DNA of 45,765 bases from Verrucomicrobiota bacterium. Lineage in GTDB: Bacteria; Verrucomicrobiota; Verrucomicrobiia; Chthoniobacterales; JAFAMB01. Shown here one piece after another: positions 16,083-24,464 of this stretch. Under the pieces are notes generated by a model, which worked only from the letters and a program-made list of their open reading frames with translations, was not told where the DNA came from and ran no database searches. The position numbers and the translations under genes are program-made. The stretch covers positions 1 to 45,765 of the forward strand of contig JAFAZK010000001.1 of NCBI GenBank assembly GCA_019239825.1, in the 5' to 3' direction. Every line of letters begins with the position of its first letter. Positions within the stretch are counted from its first letter, which is position 1.

Positions 16083-16739
16083 ATCATTTCCGTTCGCTCC
16101 GGAAATACCCGTCGGACTCGCGAAAATAGGGCGACGTGGAGCTTTACCTTGGTGCTACAGGTGTGCTCACTCAACTCGCCGTGAGAGGCGCGTAGGAAAC
16201 TGCGTTGAACTGGTCCAGACGCTCAATGCTCTCTTAAGAAGTCTGGCTCCCCTACCACGAACCGGGAGGGTCGCTGGGTCAATCGCTGAGAAAAGGCTGA
16301 ACAACGTTCCATCGCTACCGCTGTTGGCGCAACGGAGTAACTTATGGACGGTATCCAACGATTTGTTCTGGAGCGATCTCATTCGATTGCGGCCGAGCCG
16401 ACCGATAGCTTAATTCTCGGTTTCGGAAACACAATCGGGGAGGACCCTGACAAAAGCGTAGGTTGGAAAAAAATTCGAGGCTAAGACACCCGATCATCGG
16501 CGGCGAACTCTGTAGCGCGAAGACAGAATGAGCCGCTCGAAAATTCGCTATTTTCCCACCGTTAAACCGTCACGGTCCGATCGGTGACCAAAGAACGGGT
16601 GCATTGGTTGCTGCCGATGGGACCATCGATTGGCTTCTCGCACGTGGAATATGTCCGGGCGGTATTTGCGATTGAGCAAGCGCGATCTCTCGCTTAACCG
16701 CGAACACAGGCCGATGAAACGTCAGTCGCTACCGCTATT
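16083..16739. other. 657-base intergenic region without a supported gene
   Basis: Divergent spacer between the CHAD gene (minus) and the duplicated membrane protein (plus). Open frames here lack protein-like composition on both strands. The only structure seen is a 6-bp stem, CCAGAC (16215-16220) with GTCTGG (16241-16246). Its loop region shares 21 of 26 bases with an intergenic site at 42558-42583. It presumably holds two outward promoters. Confidence 0.5.
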
Positions 16740-17651
16740 ATGAAGGCAATGCGCGTGGTTCAAAAAAGCGCTAAGACTGTCGGCGCGCACATTCGCGAAG
16801 GCCGTTTCCAGCGGAGCCTTGCTTTGTTAGCGGGCGCTTCCAGTCTGCTGGGCGGGGCGGAGGTAACCTACGAACATTACAAAGGCAGTTACGGCAGCCG
16901 CGTCATGTACAGTCCGGTCGTTCTCGGCGGGGCCATGACCGTGGCCGGACTTTGGGGCGCGTTCAGCCGGACAGCAGCGCGCACGCTTCTTCGCTGGGTG
17001 TCGCTAACTACCATGCTCGATGGCTTGCTCGGTTTCTTTTTTCATATCCGAGGGATTGCGCGCAAGCCCGGTGGATGGCGGCTTCCCATCGCTAATTTGA
17101 TCATGGGTCCGCCAATCTTTGCTCCTCTCCTTTTCGCGGTCAGCGCTTATTTAGGGCTGGTCGCCTCTTTTCTCCGTCCGGAAGACTCACCGCCGAACGG
17201 CAAATTGAAATTCCGGGCAAAAAAGCGTCGCGGAGCATGGGAGACGGAACTGCCTTATGGACGTTTTCAAAAGCATCTCGCGGTTGCCACAATCGTCGGA
17301 ACATTCTGCAGTGGGTTTGAGGCCCTTTATTCGCACTACAAAAACAATTTCAAATATAAGGTGCAATGGAGCCCGGTCATTTTGACTCCGTTATTAATGG
17401 GCGCCGCCGGAGCATCGATTAAGAGCGCGCCTATTGCCAAAACCTGGCTTCCAGCATTCTCATTGTTAGCCATGCTGAATGGAATAACCGGTTTCTTTTA
17501 TCATGTTCGCGGTGTGTTTCGCCGGCCCGGCGGTCGAAAGATGTTGCTCTATAACACAATCTACGGACCTCCCATTTTTGCTCCGTTGCTGTTTGCCGCC
17601 TGCGGCTTCGTCGGGCTGCTCGCAAGCCTGATGCGGAGGGAGCGCAAGTGA
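16740..17651 (+). CDS. Internally duplicated membrane protein, probable partner of the downstream dehydrogenase
   Basis: 303 aa built from two halves aligned without gaps at an offset of 153 residues. I count 50 identities over 119 positions between residues 28-146 and 181-299. Each half has about four hydrophobic helices. The strictly repeated motifs are Y-x-H-Y-K (H46 and H199), SPV (58 and 211), GFF[FY]H[IV]RG (H102 and H255) and GPPIFAPLLFA (123 and 276). A charged linker (147-175) joins the halves. Its TGA overlaps the start of the gluconate-dehydrogenase-like subunit (TGATG). I do not recognise a named family. The two conserved His per half, plus the redox neighbours, make a haem- or quinone-binding anchor plausible but unproven. 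Confidence 0.85.
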   Translation: MKAMRVVQKSAKTVGAHIREGRFQRSLALLAGASSLLGGAEVTYEHYKGSYGSRVMYSPVVLGGAMTVAGLWGAFSRTAARTLLRWVSLTTMLDGLLGFFFHIRGIARKPGGWRLPIANLIMGPPIFAPLLFAVSAYLGLVASFLRPEDSPPNGKLKFRAKKRRGAWETELPYGRFQKHLAVATIVGTFCSGFEALYSHYKNNFKYKVQWSPVILTPLLMGAAGASIKSAPIAKTWLPAFSLLAMLNGITGFFYHVRGVFRRPGGRKMLLYNTIYGPPIFAPLLFAACGFVGLLASLMRRERK

Positions 17652-18406
17652 TGAACCAGCCAATTCCTTACGATCCGGAATCGAATCAACCAATCGGTCC
17701 GCTGGAGCAACCGGGTTACTATCCGGGTTTTCGGACTCTGGATCAGCAAAGTTTCTGGGACGCGGCAACTCGAAGGACGGTATTGCAAAGGGTAGGGGAA
17801 GCACCTTCCGTGCAATTCTTTAGTGCTCGCGAAGCGGAACTCTTGGAGATCATCTGCGATCACGTGCTCCCACAGAGTGATCGGGTCCATGACCGTCACA
17901 TTCCGATTGTACCCTTTATCGACGAGCGTTTATACACAGGCCGCACGCCGGGATACCGGCATGAAGGCATGCCCGCGGACGGCGATGCCTACAAGCTGGG
18001 ACTAGGTGCCATCGAACAAATGGCGGCTGAAATCTTCCATCAATCGTTCTTCGACCTCGAATGGTCCAAACAGGAGGAGATCTTAAAATCGATCCACGAC
18101 GGAAAGCCGGCGGGTGCACTCGAGATCTGGGAGCGAATGCCAGTCGAACGATTCTGGGTCCTTTTGGTGCAAGACTGCGTCGAAGTCTATTACGCTCATC
18201 CTTGGGCGTGGGACGAGATCGGATTTGGCGGTCCAGCGTATCCGCGGGCCTACGTGCGATTGGAGAATGGGGAGCCGGAACCATGGGAAGTCGAGGAGCA
18301 GCGCTACACTTGGGCTGGCCCTCCCGAGGCGCTATCGGATCTCGCCGATCCGGAAGTGGCAGCGCATCGGCATCATCCTGCTGTGGGCCAAAGCGGCACT
18401 CACTAG
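17651..18406 (+). CDS. Gluconate 2-dehydrogenase subunit 3-like protein
   Basis: 251 aa from ATG 17651 (a GTG one codon earlier is also possible). The core LLEIICDHVLPQSD, VPFIDERLYTG and LGLGAIEQMAAEIF, with FDLEWSKQEEILKSI, match the small (gamma) subunit that partners GMC-type membrane dehydrogenases. Unlike many members it has no twin-arginine signal; the N-terminus is Pro/Gln-rich. It also extends past the usual core to an acidic C-terminus with EPWEVEEQRY. The gene is coupled to the membrane protein upstream and six bases from the GMC gene downstream. Confidence 0.88.
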   Translation: MNQPIPYDPESNQPIGPLEQPGYYPGFRTLDQQSFWDAATRRTVLQRVGEAPSVQFFSAREAELLEIICDHVLPQSDRVHDRHIPIVPFIDERLYTGRTPGYRHEGMPADGDAYKLGLGAIEQMAAEIFHQSFFDLEWSKQEEILKSIHDGKPAGALEIWERMPVERFWVLLVQDCVEVYYAHPWAWDEIGFGGPAYPRAYVRLENGEPEPWEVEEQRYTWAGPPEALSDLADPEVAAHRHHPAVGQSGTH

Positions 18407-18412
18407 AAAACT

Positions 18413-20155
18413 ATGTTATTCAAAGCGCCAATTGGTGGCCCTTTCCAGCCGAATTCGCCAGGACATCACTCGGTGGGGCCGATGCAGCGTCTCCCAAGAA
18501 CGATGCGCCGGTTTGGAGAACGGGAACCAATCGATTATCTCATCGTTGGAGTCGGCGCAGCTGGCGGCGTGCTTTTGCAACGCTTGGCGCGAGCCGGATT
18601 TAAGGTGGTGGGCTTGGAGGCCGGTCCGTTCTGGGACACAGAAAGAGACTGGGTAAGCGATGAGGCCGGCTCTCACAAACTTTACTGGTTAGACACGCGA
18701 ATCGTTGGCGGGGCTAATCCTTTGGCGCTCGGAGCAAATAATTCGGGCAAAGGGGTCGGCGGGAGCACGGTCCACTGGGCCGCTTTCACGCCGCGGTTTC
18801 ATCCTTCAGATTTTCAGATCTTTACCCAGGACGGGGTTGGCGCGGACTGGCCCATCTCCTACACGGACCTGAAACCGTACTACGAATTAATGGAAATGGA
18901 GATTGGAGTGGCTGGTCCCGCTTGGTTTCCCTGGGGAGATCCCCATGGTTATGCTCTTGGCCCGCATCCAATGGGCGGCGTCGGTAACGTATTGATTAAA
19001 GGTTGCACCAAACTGGGAATCCCGGTTAGTGCGGGCGGCCCGGTAGCCATTCTTTCCGGTTCTCGCGGAAAGCGTCCTCATTGCATTTATCGTGGATATT
19101 GTATCCAAGGCTGTAAAGTTGGCGCAAAGGCCAGCACGCTGATCACCCATGTGCCCGACGCTCTTTCGCACGGCGCCGAAATCCGGGATCTTTGTATGGC
19201 TGCCCGTATCCATGTGAATGACGAAAACCGAGTTACCGGAGTTACTTACTTTGACCGAGAAGGTCGCGAACACTTTCAAGCGGCCCGCGCGGTGATTGTC
19301 AGCGGTTACTCGATCGAAACGCCGCGATTACTGTTGAATTCCGCTTGCGACCGGTACCCATCGGGTCTGGCGAATTCCAGTGATACGGTCGGACGGTACC
19401 TGATGGCGCAGGCCGGCAATGTGATATTAGGCAGGTTCCAGGATCCGATTCGCATGTACAAAGCCCCACCTGCGCATGCCCTCACAGAAGAATTTTACGA
19501 GACTGACCCCAAGCGCGGGTTTGCGCGAGGCTTTGCTATCCAGACCGTAGGTCCGTTACCGATCGCATTCGCGAAGCAAATGATCGCGGCGCGCGGTGCC
19601 TGGGGCTGGGGATTGAGGAGAGTCATGATGGATTACAACCATTGGGCTGCCCTCGGATTGCTCGGCGAGATTCTACCTTGGCCGGATAACCGGGCGACAT
19701 TGGCCAAGGAGAAGGATCGCTTCGGTCTGCCGGTCGCTCACGTGAGCTTTAACCTGCGCGATAATGATAAGAAACTCATCGAGTACGGGAAAAATAAAGT
19801 GATGGAGGTGATGTACGCTGCGGGTGCGGAAGAAGTCGTACAGGAGGCGCGATATGCCCATCTGGTTGGCGCCGCTCGCATGGGTCGGAACCCAGCCGCA
19901 TCGGTTACCGACGGCTATGGCCGCACGCACGACGTCGCTAACCTGTTCGTGTGCGACGGCAGTCTGCTGCCAACGCAGGGCTCTGCTAACCCGGGCCTGA
20001 CGATTATGGCACTCGCAGCTCGGACCGCCGATTACCTGATCAGCCAAGGCGAAACGGTTTTCACCAGCAACCGCCGAGATGCCTCCCCACCGCCCGTTCG
20101 GCAAAATCTATCGCCAGCCGCAACGCGGCATCGGGGAGTGCCTCGTCTCGGATGA
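18413..20155 (+). CDS. GMC-family FAD-dependent oxidoreductase
   Basis: 580 aa. The FAD ADP-binding motif YLIVGVGAAGG (42-52) ends its strand at E69. GANNSGKGVGGSTVHWAA is the GMC loop that covers the flavin. CIYRGYCIQGCKVGAKAST is a Cys-containing segment seen in gluconate-dehydrogenase-type flavoproteins. The C-terminal domain has HLVGAARMG and GSANPGLTIMALAARTADYL, carrying the His and Asn of the active site. Likely role: oxidation of a sugar, sugar acid or polyol with electrons passed to a membrane carrier. There is no Tat signal and no cytochrome c subunit gene follows. It ends the three-gene unit. Confidence 0.92.
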   Translation: MLFKAPIGGPFQPNSPGHHSVGPMQRLPRTMRRFGEREPIDYLIVGVGAAGGVLLQRLARAGFKVVGLEAGPFWDTERDWVSDEAGSHKLYWLDTRIVGGANPLALGANNSGKGVGGSTVHWAAFTPRFHPSDFQIFTQDGVGADWPISYTDLKPYYELMEMEIGVAGPAWFPWGDPHGYALGPHPMGGVGNVLIKGCTKLGIPVSAGGPVAILSGSRGKRPHCIYRGYCIQGCKVGAKASTLITHVPDALSHGAEIRDLCMAARIHVNDENRVTGVTYFDREGREHFQAARAVIVSGYSIETPRLLLNSACDRYPSGLANSSDTVGRYLMAQAGNVILGRFQDPIRMYKAPPAHALTEEFYETDPKRGFARGFAIQTVGPLPIAFAKQMIAARGAWGWGLRRVMMDYNHWAALGLLGEILPWPDNRATLAKEKDRFGLPVAHVSFNLRDNDKKLIEYGKNKVMEVMYAAGAEEVVQEARYAHLVGAARMGRNPAASVTDGYGRTHDVANLFVCDGSLLPTQGSANPGLTIMALAARTADYLISQGETVFTSNRRDASPPPVRQNLSPAATRHRGVPRLG

Positions 20156-20314
20156 ATCTGCGTGCTGGATATCGGATTCCAATGCCGACTGGAAGGCACG
20201 AGGCTCAAAGAGATTCCCAGAAGCCAGACACTATGACGAGACAAGCATTGCCCACCTGGTTAGTAGATATCCAAGGGCTGTAGAAATCCGCTGTAAAGAA
20301 TATCTGAGGTAAAT

Positions 20315-21067
20315 ATGTGGGGCATCATACCAGCCGCCGGTGAAGGTAAACGAATTCAGCCGCTGGCATTTTCCAAGGAGCTATTGCCAGTTGGTTTTGA
20401 CCAGCGGGACGAACGAAAGAAACCACGAGCAGTCAGCGAGTTTATTGTCGAACGCTTGATTGTGGGAGGAGCCGTCAAAATCTGTTTTGTTATCTCGCCG
20501 AATAAAGGCGATATCGTCCGTTACCACGCGCAAGGCACCCCGCACGCGCTTTTCGTTTATGTGGTTCAACCACAACCGCTCGGTCTCTGCGACGCCGTCT
20601 TTCGACCGGCCCGATTGATCGCGTCGAACGAACAAGTACTAATTGGGCTACCCGATACGGTCTGGTTTCCGACTGACGGATTTTGTTTTCTACCGGATGA
20701 TCAGCTTTCCCTTCTCTTATTTCCGGTTCGATCGCCGAAGTATTTTGACGCCGTGGTACTAAATTCACAAAAGGAGATTCAAAAGATAGAGGTAAAACAG
20801 GAGAATCCGACCACTGACTGGATTTGGGGCGCCATCAAAATGAGTGGAGCGATCTACCATGATCTTCGGCGACTTTGGATTGACCGACAGCAACAGGATG
20901 AGTTTTTAGGAACCCTCATCAACGCATGGATTGCCAATGGAGGCCGTGGGTATGGAGTTCAGAAGGGTCTTGATTATTTAGACGTGGGCACGGTCGATGG
21001 TTTTCATCTGGCATTTTCCCAATTGATGCAGGGGAACTCAATTTTTGGCTCGTCAACAGAGAAATAG
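20315..21067 (+). CDS. Sugar nucleotidyltransferase (NTP_transferase fold)
   Basis: 250 aa. The N-terminal signature IIPAAGEGKRIQPLAFSKELLP (4-25) gives the nucleotide-binding loop and K21. VVQPQPLGLCDAV and IGLPDTVWFP match the substrate-binding and metal-Asp region of glucose-1-phosphate thymidylyl/uridylyltransferases. It is shorter than RfbA (about 290 aa), lacking part of the C-terminal region. ATG 20315 has GAGGT five bases upstream. It probably makes the activated sugar for the downstream cassette and is the first gene of that block, 5 nt before the GT4 gene. Confidence 0.85.
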   Translation: MWGIIPAAGEGKRIQPLAFSKELLPVGFDQRDERKKPRAVSEFIVERLIVGGAVKICFVISPNKGDIVRYHAQGTPHALFVYVVQPQPLGLCDAVFRPARLIASNEQVLIGLPDTVWFPTDGFCFLPDDQLSLLLFPVRSPKYFDAVVLNSQKEIQKIEVKQENPTTDWIWGAIKMSGAIYHDLRRLWIDRQQQDEFLGTLINAWIANGGRGYGVQKGLDYLDVGTVDGFHLAFSQLMQGNSIFGSSTEK

Positions 21068-21072
21068 TTCTG

Positions 21073-22155
21073 ATGGCTATCAGAGAAACAAGTCCTGGAA
21101 CGGCCATAAGTTTGTCCGATAATCAGCATCTGCGAATTCTAAGCGTCGCTTATCCCTTTGCCGCGGTCAGGACCGATTCGGTAGGCGGAGCCGAGCAAAT
21201 CCTACGACAACTGGATCGGGCGCTGGTTCATAGCGCTCACGACTCACTGATGATCGCGTTGGCAGGCTCCAACATCAGCGGAACCTTACTTGAGATTCCA
21301 ACAATCGATGGCGAAATCACTTCGGCAGTCCGGCAAAAGACCTATAATTTTCTCCGCGACATCATTGCTAAAGCGTTCGTCGAGTTCGACCCGCATCTCG
21401 TACACCTGCATGGCGTAGACTTCTTCCAATACTTGCCTGCTGACGATCGACCGGTGCTGGTGACCCTCCATCTTCCCGTCAGTTATTACCCGCCCTGGAT
21501 CTTTGAATTGAGACGGAAACAGACCTATTTAATCGGAGTGTCCCAACCGCAATACCGGACGTTTCCGAACGTAAACAATATGTTACCTCCGATCGAAAAT
21601 GGGGTGCCGTCGCTTTTCGAGCAGCCCAAGCCCAAGCGAAATTACACGGTTTGCTTGAGTCGCATCGCTCCCGAAAAGAATAGTCATGCGGCACTTCAAG
21701 CGGCCCGGCAAGCGGACGTGGATTGTTTCCTCGCCGGCAAAGTTTTCAATTACCGGGAACATCAGGATTACTTTACTCGCGAGGTGAAGCCTTTACTGGA
21801 TCAGCGCCGTCGTTTCATTGGCGTCGTCGGCGAACCACAGAAATGGGAGTTATTGGCAGCGGCCCGCTGCCTTTTGCAGCCCAGTTTGGCAGAAGAAACT
21901 AGCTCCCTCGTTGCGATGGAGGCTTTAGCTTGTGGTACGCCGGTTATCGCCATGCGCTCCGGCGCGTTGCCTGAGATCGTTGAAGAAGGAAAAACCGGAT
22001 TCTTGGTCAAATCGACTGACGAAATGGCAGACGCTATCAGCAAAGCAAAAAGGCTGAGCGCTCAAGACTGTCTCAACGCGGCGCGCCATCGCTTTTCTCT
22101 CGAGAAGATGACTGACCGATATTTAAAACTTTATCATCAATTAGTCCGCCTGTAG
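21073..22155 (+). CDS. Family 4 glycosyltransferase (GT-B), first in cassette
   Basis: 360 aa. A GT-B fold with the acceptor-domain GGAE loop (38-41), HLHGVDF, and the donor domain starting CLSRIAPEKN (194-203). The E-x7-E motif is E275 and E283 (EETSSLVAMEALACGTPV), followed by EIVEEGKTGFLV. It is a retaining enzyme by family. It directly abuts the next ATG with no spacer, so co-translation is likely. Sugar donor unknown. Confidence 0.9.
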   Translation: MAIRETSPGTAISLSDNQHLRILSVAYPFAAVRTDSVGGAEQILRQLDRALVHSAHDSLMIALAGSNISGTLLEIPTIDGEITSAVRQKTYNFLRDIIAKAFVEFDPHLVHLHGVDFFQYLPADDRPVLVTLHLPVSYYPPWIFELRRKQTYLIGVSQPQYRTFPNVNNMLPPIENGVPSLFEQPKPKRNYTVCLSRIAPEKNSHAALQAARQADVDCFLAGKVFNYREHQDYFTREVKPLLDQRRRFIGVVGEPQKWELLAAARCLLQPSLAEETSSLVAMEALACGTPVIAMRSGALPEIVEEGKTGFLVKSTDEMADAISKAKRLSAQDCLNAARHRFSLEKMTDRYLKLYHQLVRL

Positions 22156-23181
22156 ATGAGTTCGGCTCTGGAACTTTCTATTGCCATAAATCTGGAAGAT
22201 CTGCTTTCCATCGAAGGCCAGTGGCAGGAGCTTTGGCTGGACAGTCCCTGTGGTACTCCTTTTCAATCTCCAGCTTGGCTAATTCCTTTTGTGCGGATTT
22301 TCTCGCCGGCAGAAATCAGAGTACTTCTGATTTGGCGAAAAGATCAGTTAGTGGGTCTGTTTCCATTTTGGATTGAACGCGGTTTCGGACCGTTCACGAT
22401 TAAAATTCTTGGTCACGGTATCTCTGACTACCTTGACGCCTTAGGTCGAGAAGCAGAATGGCACAACCTTCCTCCGTTGATTGAAGCTTGGCTAAACCAA
22501 GAGCTTGGTAGCGAGGGATCCGTTGAATTCGGTCAACTGAAACAAAATGCATTGTTGGCTTCTGTTCCCCGAGCCGGCATATTCGAAGAAGAAACCTCGT
22601 GGGGCGAAGTCTGCCCGGTAGTTCCGCTCCGAGGCGAACGAACGGCTGCCGTTGTACCATCAGCCCTTAGATCCAATCTTGAATCGGTTTTTCGGCAAGC
22701 TGAGAAAAGCGGCCGCCCGCTCGACTTCGAGATCGCCAACGATGATTCTTTCGAGGAAGCGATCACACTGCTCTACCACTTGCACACCAAACGGTGGCAA
22801 CGACGAGGATCTGCGGGCATTTTTGCTACAAAACAGCAGCGCGATTTTTACCGCCAAGCCTTCAAATCGCTCCACGCGGCTGCGGCAATCAAAATATTTG
22901 TTCTTCGGCTAGGCGGGAATCCTGTCGCCGCATTGGTAGCATTCATCCACAAGCGGATCCTATATTATTATATAGGTGCGTTCGATCCGGACTATGCAAA
23001 ATTTAGCCCAGGAAATCTAATCATTCTGCGTGCGATCGAATTTGCCGGTCGGGCGGGATGTCATTCGTTCGATTTTCTGCGAGGCCGGGAGGCATATAAA
23101 TATCGCTGGGGTGCCCGTGACCAAGAAACGGTGATCCGCAAGCTTCGTCGTTCCCCCAAGGAACCTGGGAACGGGCAGTAA
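22156..23181 (+). CDS. CelD/FemAB-like GNAT acyltransferase
   Basis: 341 aa. Two GNAT-like halves: an N-terminal half with PFQSPAWLIPFVRIF and LLIWRKDQLVGLFPFWIE, and a C-terminal Acetyltransf_6 half with LYHLHTKRWQRRGSAGIF, FVLRLGGNPVAALVAFIHKRILYYYIGAFDPDYAKFSPG and FDFLRGREAYKYRWG. These are typical of the family known in cellulose and exopolysaccharide loci. It may acylate, or transfer an aminoacyl group to, the cassette sugar. The active residues are not defined for this family. It ends 54 bases from the convergent glycosidase gene. Confidence 0.85.
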   Translation: MSSALELSIAINLEDLLSIEGQWQELWLDSPCGTPFQSPAWLIPFVRIFSPAEIRVLLIWRKDQLVGLFPFWIERGFGPFTIKILGHGISDYLDALGREAEWHNLPPLIEAWLNQELGSEGSVEFGQLKQNALLASVPRAGIFEEETSWGEVCPVVPLRGERTAAVVPSALRSNLESVFRQAEKSGRPLDFEIANDDSFEEAITLLYHLHTKRWQRRGSAGIFATKQQRDFYRQAFKSLHAAAAIKIFVLRLGGNPVAALVAFIHKRILYYYIGAFDPDYAKFSPGNLIILRAIEFAGRAGCHSFDFLRGREAYKYRWGARDQETVIRKLRRSPKEPGNGQ

Positions 23182-23235
23182 CCGGAAAGTGATGGGAAAA
23201 TCAGATCTTGCTCCTTATTTAGTGATTTTTGGTGG

Positions 23236-24306
23236 CTAGCCATACTGCTCATGGCCAGCGGTTCTCGTAACGTTCTGACAATCGGCAAGTGATGAGGACG
23301 GCAAATTTACCCTGGACGCTTGCGGTGCATTGTCGCTTAAGGCTCTTTGTAGAGTCCACCAAGCCAGTTTTCGCTGGCCATTCACTGTGCTGAGTCCGAG
23401 ATGGTATTCACGGTGGTCGATCCGGCCTCCGTCTTCAGTCATTTCAATGCAGGCATATTCATAGGACAGATCCCGGACACAATACCAATAGAGCCGCTCT
23501 GCGGGGGCAAGCAGGGCTTCTGACAGTCGTTGCGATTGTTCGATAAAGCCGCCCAACTTCGGTGAATTCCCCCTGCAGGTGGCGTATCCGGATTCGGTAA
23601 TCCAGACCGGCCGGCCTTTGCAAGAGGGAATGATGGACTCGATTTTAGCGGACCATCCCCTCCAGTGGTCCGGCCAATCCCACCAGTAGCTGGAATCGGT
23701 CCACATCCCGGGAAAAGCATGAATCGCGATGACGTCGATGCAGTCGAGTGCTCCCTTGTGTTCCAGAGTTGCTAACCAATGATGATCAATGGGAATCATC
23801 CCGCCCAAAATCGTTTGTTGCCCGAGATGTTTCGCCCAGTAGGCCGCTGCCGCGATCATCTCGGCGAACTTCGACCAATCCGGATCGTATTGGGCAAAAT
23901 TCCATTTCAACCGATTGTTGGGCTCGTTCCACAATTCCAGGCTGTCAAACTGACCACCGTATCGATTGACGATCTCATCCACAAAATCAGCAAAGTCCAG
24001 CAACCGGCGCGGAGGACCGGAACACGAGCCGCTCTCGGAAAGCGACGGCGGTGTATGCCACAGTGAGAGTAACACTTTCAGACCGGCATCGGAGAGGGTC
24101 CGCATCTGAAGGTCATACCACCGTTTGCCACCGGGCCGGTGATAGTCGGCCCAGGAGATGCCAGTCCGCAGATGCTGAACGCCGAGTTCCGCTAAGTCGC
24201 GAACGGTGGCCCGTAACAAGGGTCTGTCTTCGAATTGAAACCATTGGGAGACGCCGATCCTCTCTCGAGTTGGTGCGCCCTTCCAGCGGTTATGAAAGTG
24301 GTTCAC
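23236..24306 (-). CDS. Clan GH-A glycoside hydrolase (beta-xylosidase/GH39-like)
   Basis: 356 aa TIM-barrel enzyme. Acid/base E128 lies in LELWNEPNN and nucleophile E238 in VWITESGYAT, the strand-4 and strand-7 positions of clan A. TGISWADYHRPGG and VLLSLWHTPPS are the strand-2 and strand-3 regions. There is no signal peptide, so it should act in the cytosol unless exported otherwise. It is the only minus-strand gene in the cassette, convergent with the acyltransferase and divergent from the epimerase. It may trim or edit the glycan, or act as a transglycosylase. The exact GH family needs a profile search. Confidence 0.85.
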   Translation of the reverse strand: MNHFHNRWKGAPTRERIGVSQWFQFEDRPLLRATVRDLAELGVQHLRTGISWADYHRPGGKRWYDLQMRTLSDAGLKVLLSLWHTPPSLSESGSCSGPPRRLLDFADFVDEIVNRYGGQFDSLELWNEPNNRLKWNFAQYDPDWSKFAEMIAAAAYWAKHLGQQTILGGMIPIDHHWLATLEHKGALDCIDVIAIHAFPGMWTDSSYWWDWPDHWRGWSAKIESIIPSCKGRPVWITESGYATCRGNSPKLGGFIEQSQRLSEALLAPAERLYWYCVRDLSYEYACIEMTEDGGRIDHREYHLGLSTVNGQRKLAWWTLQRALSDNAPQASRVNLPSSSLADCQNVTRTAGHEQYG

Positions 24307-24356
24307 CTAATTATTCGTAGACAGAAGACAAGTGGTCGGAACCTAACCGCTCAATC

Positions 24357-24404
24357 CTACTAACCCTGATAGCTTTATCAGGCTTTTCTAGTAGTCCAGG
24401 GTTA
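24357..24404 (+). promoter_or_regulatory. Nested alternative hairpins upstream of the epimerase gene
   Basis: Three complementary pairs overlap in one stretch: CCTGATA (24365-24371) with TATCAGG (24376-24382), followed by CTTTTC; CTACTA (24357-24362) with TAGTAG (24389-24394); and TAACCCTG (24361-24368) with CAGGGTTA (24397-24404). The first and third cannot form together. The arrangement resembles a terminator/antiterminator choice in the 5' leader of the gene at 24465, but it also lies downstream of no plus-strand gene. On the minus strand it is the promoter region of the glycosidase. Confidence 0.4.
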
Positions 24405-24464
24405 AACCGGTTGGGCGAAACTTTTCGGGAGTGATCAAAAGAAACTCCAACTGCATGAACACTA

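Noticed and set aside
15994..16413. A 139-codon plus-strand frame partly antisense to the CHAD gene
   Set aside because: Its first part is the complement of the CHAD coding region, and the remainder is Arg/Ser-rich without any motif.
20140..20204. Inverted repeat GCCTCGT / ACGAGGC spanning the GMC stop as a terminator
   Set aside because: Only 7 bp with a 51-base loop and no T tract; likely chance.
20079..20312. A short plus-strand frame overlapping the GMC gene end
   Set aside because: It begins inside the GMC coding region in another frame and shows no similarity to a known protein.
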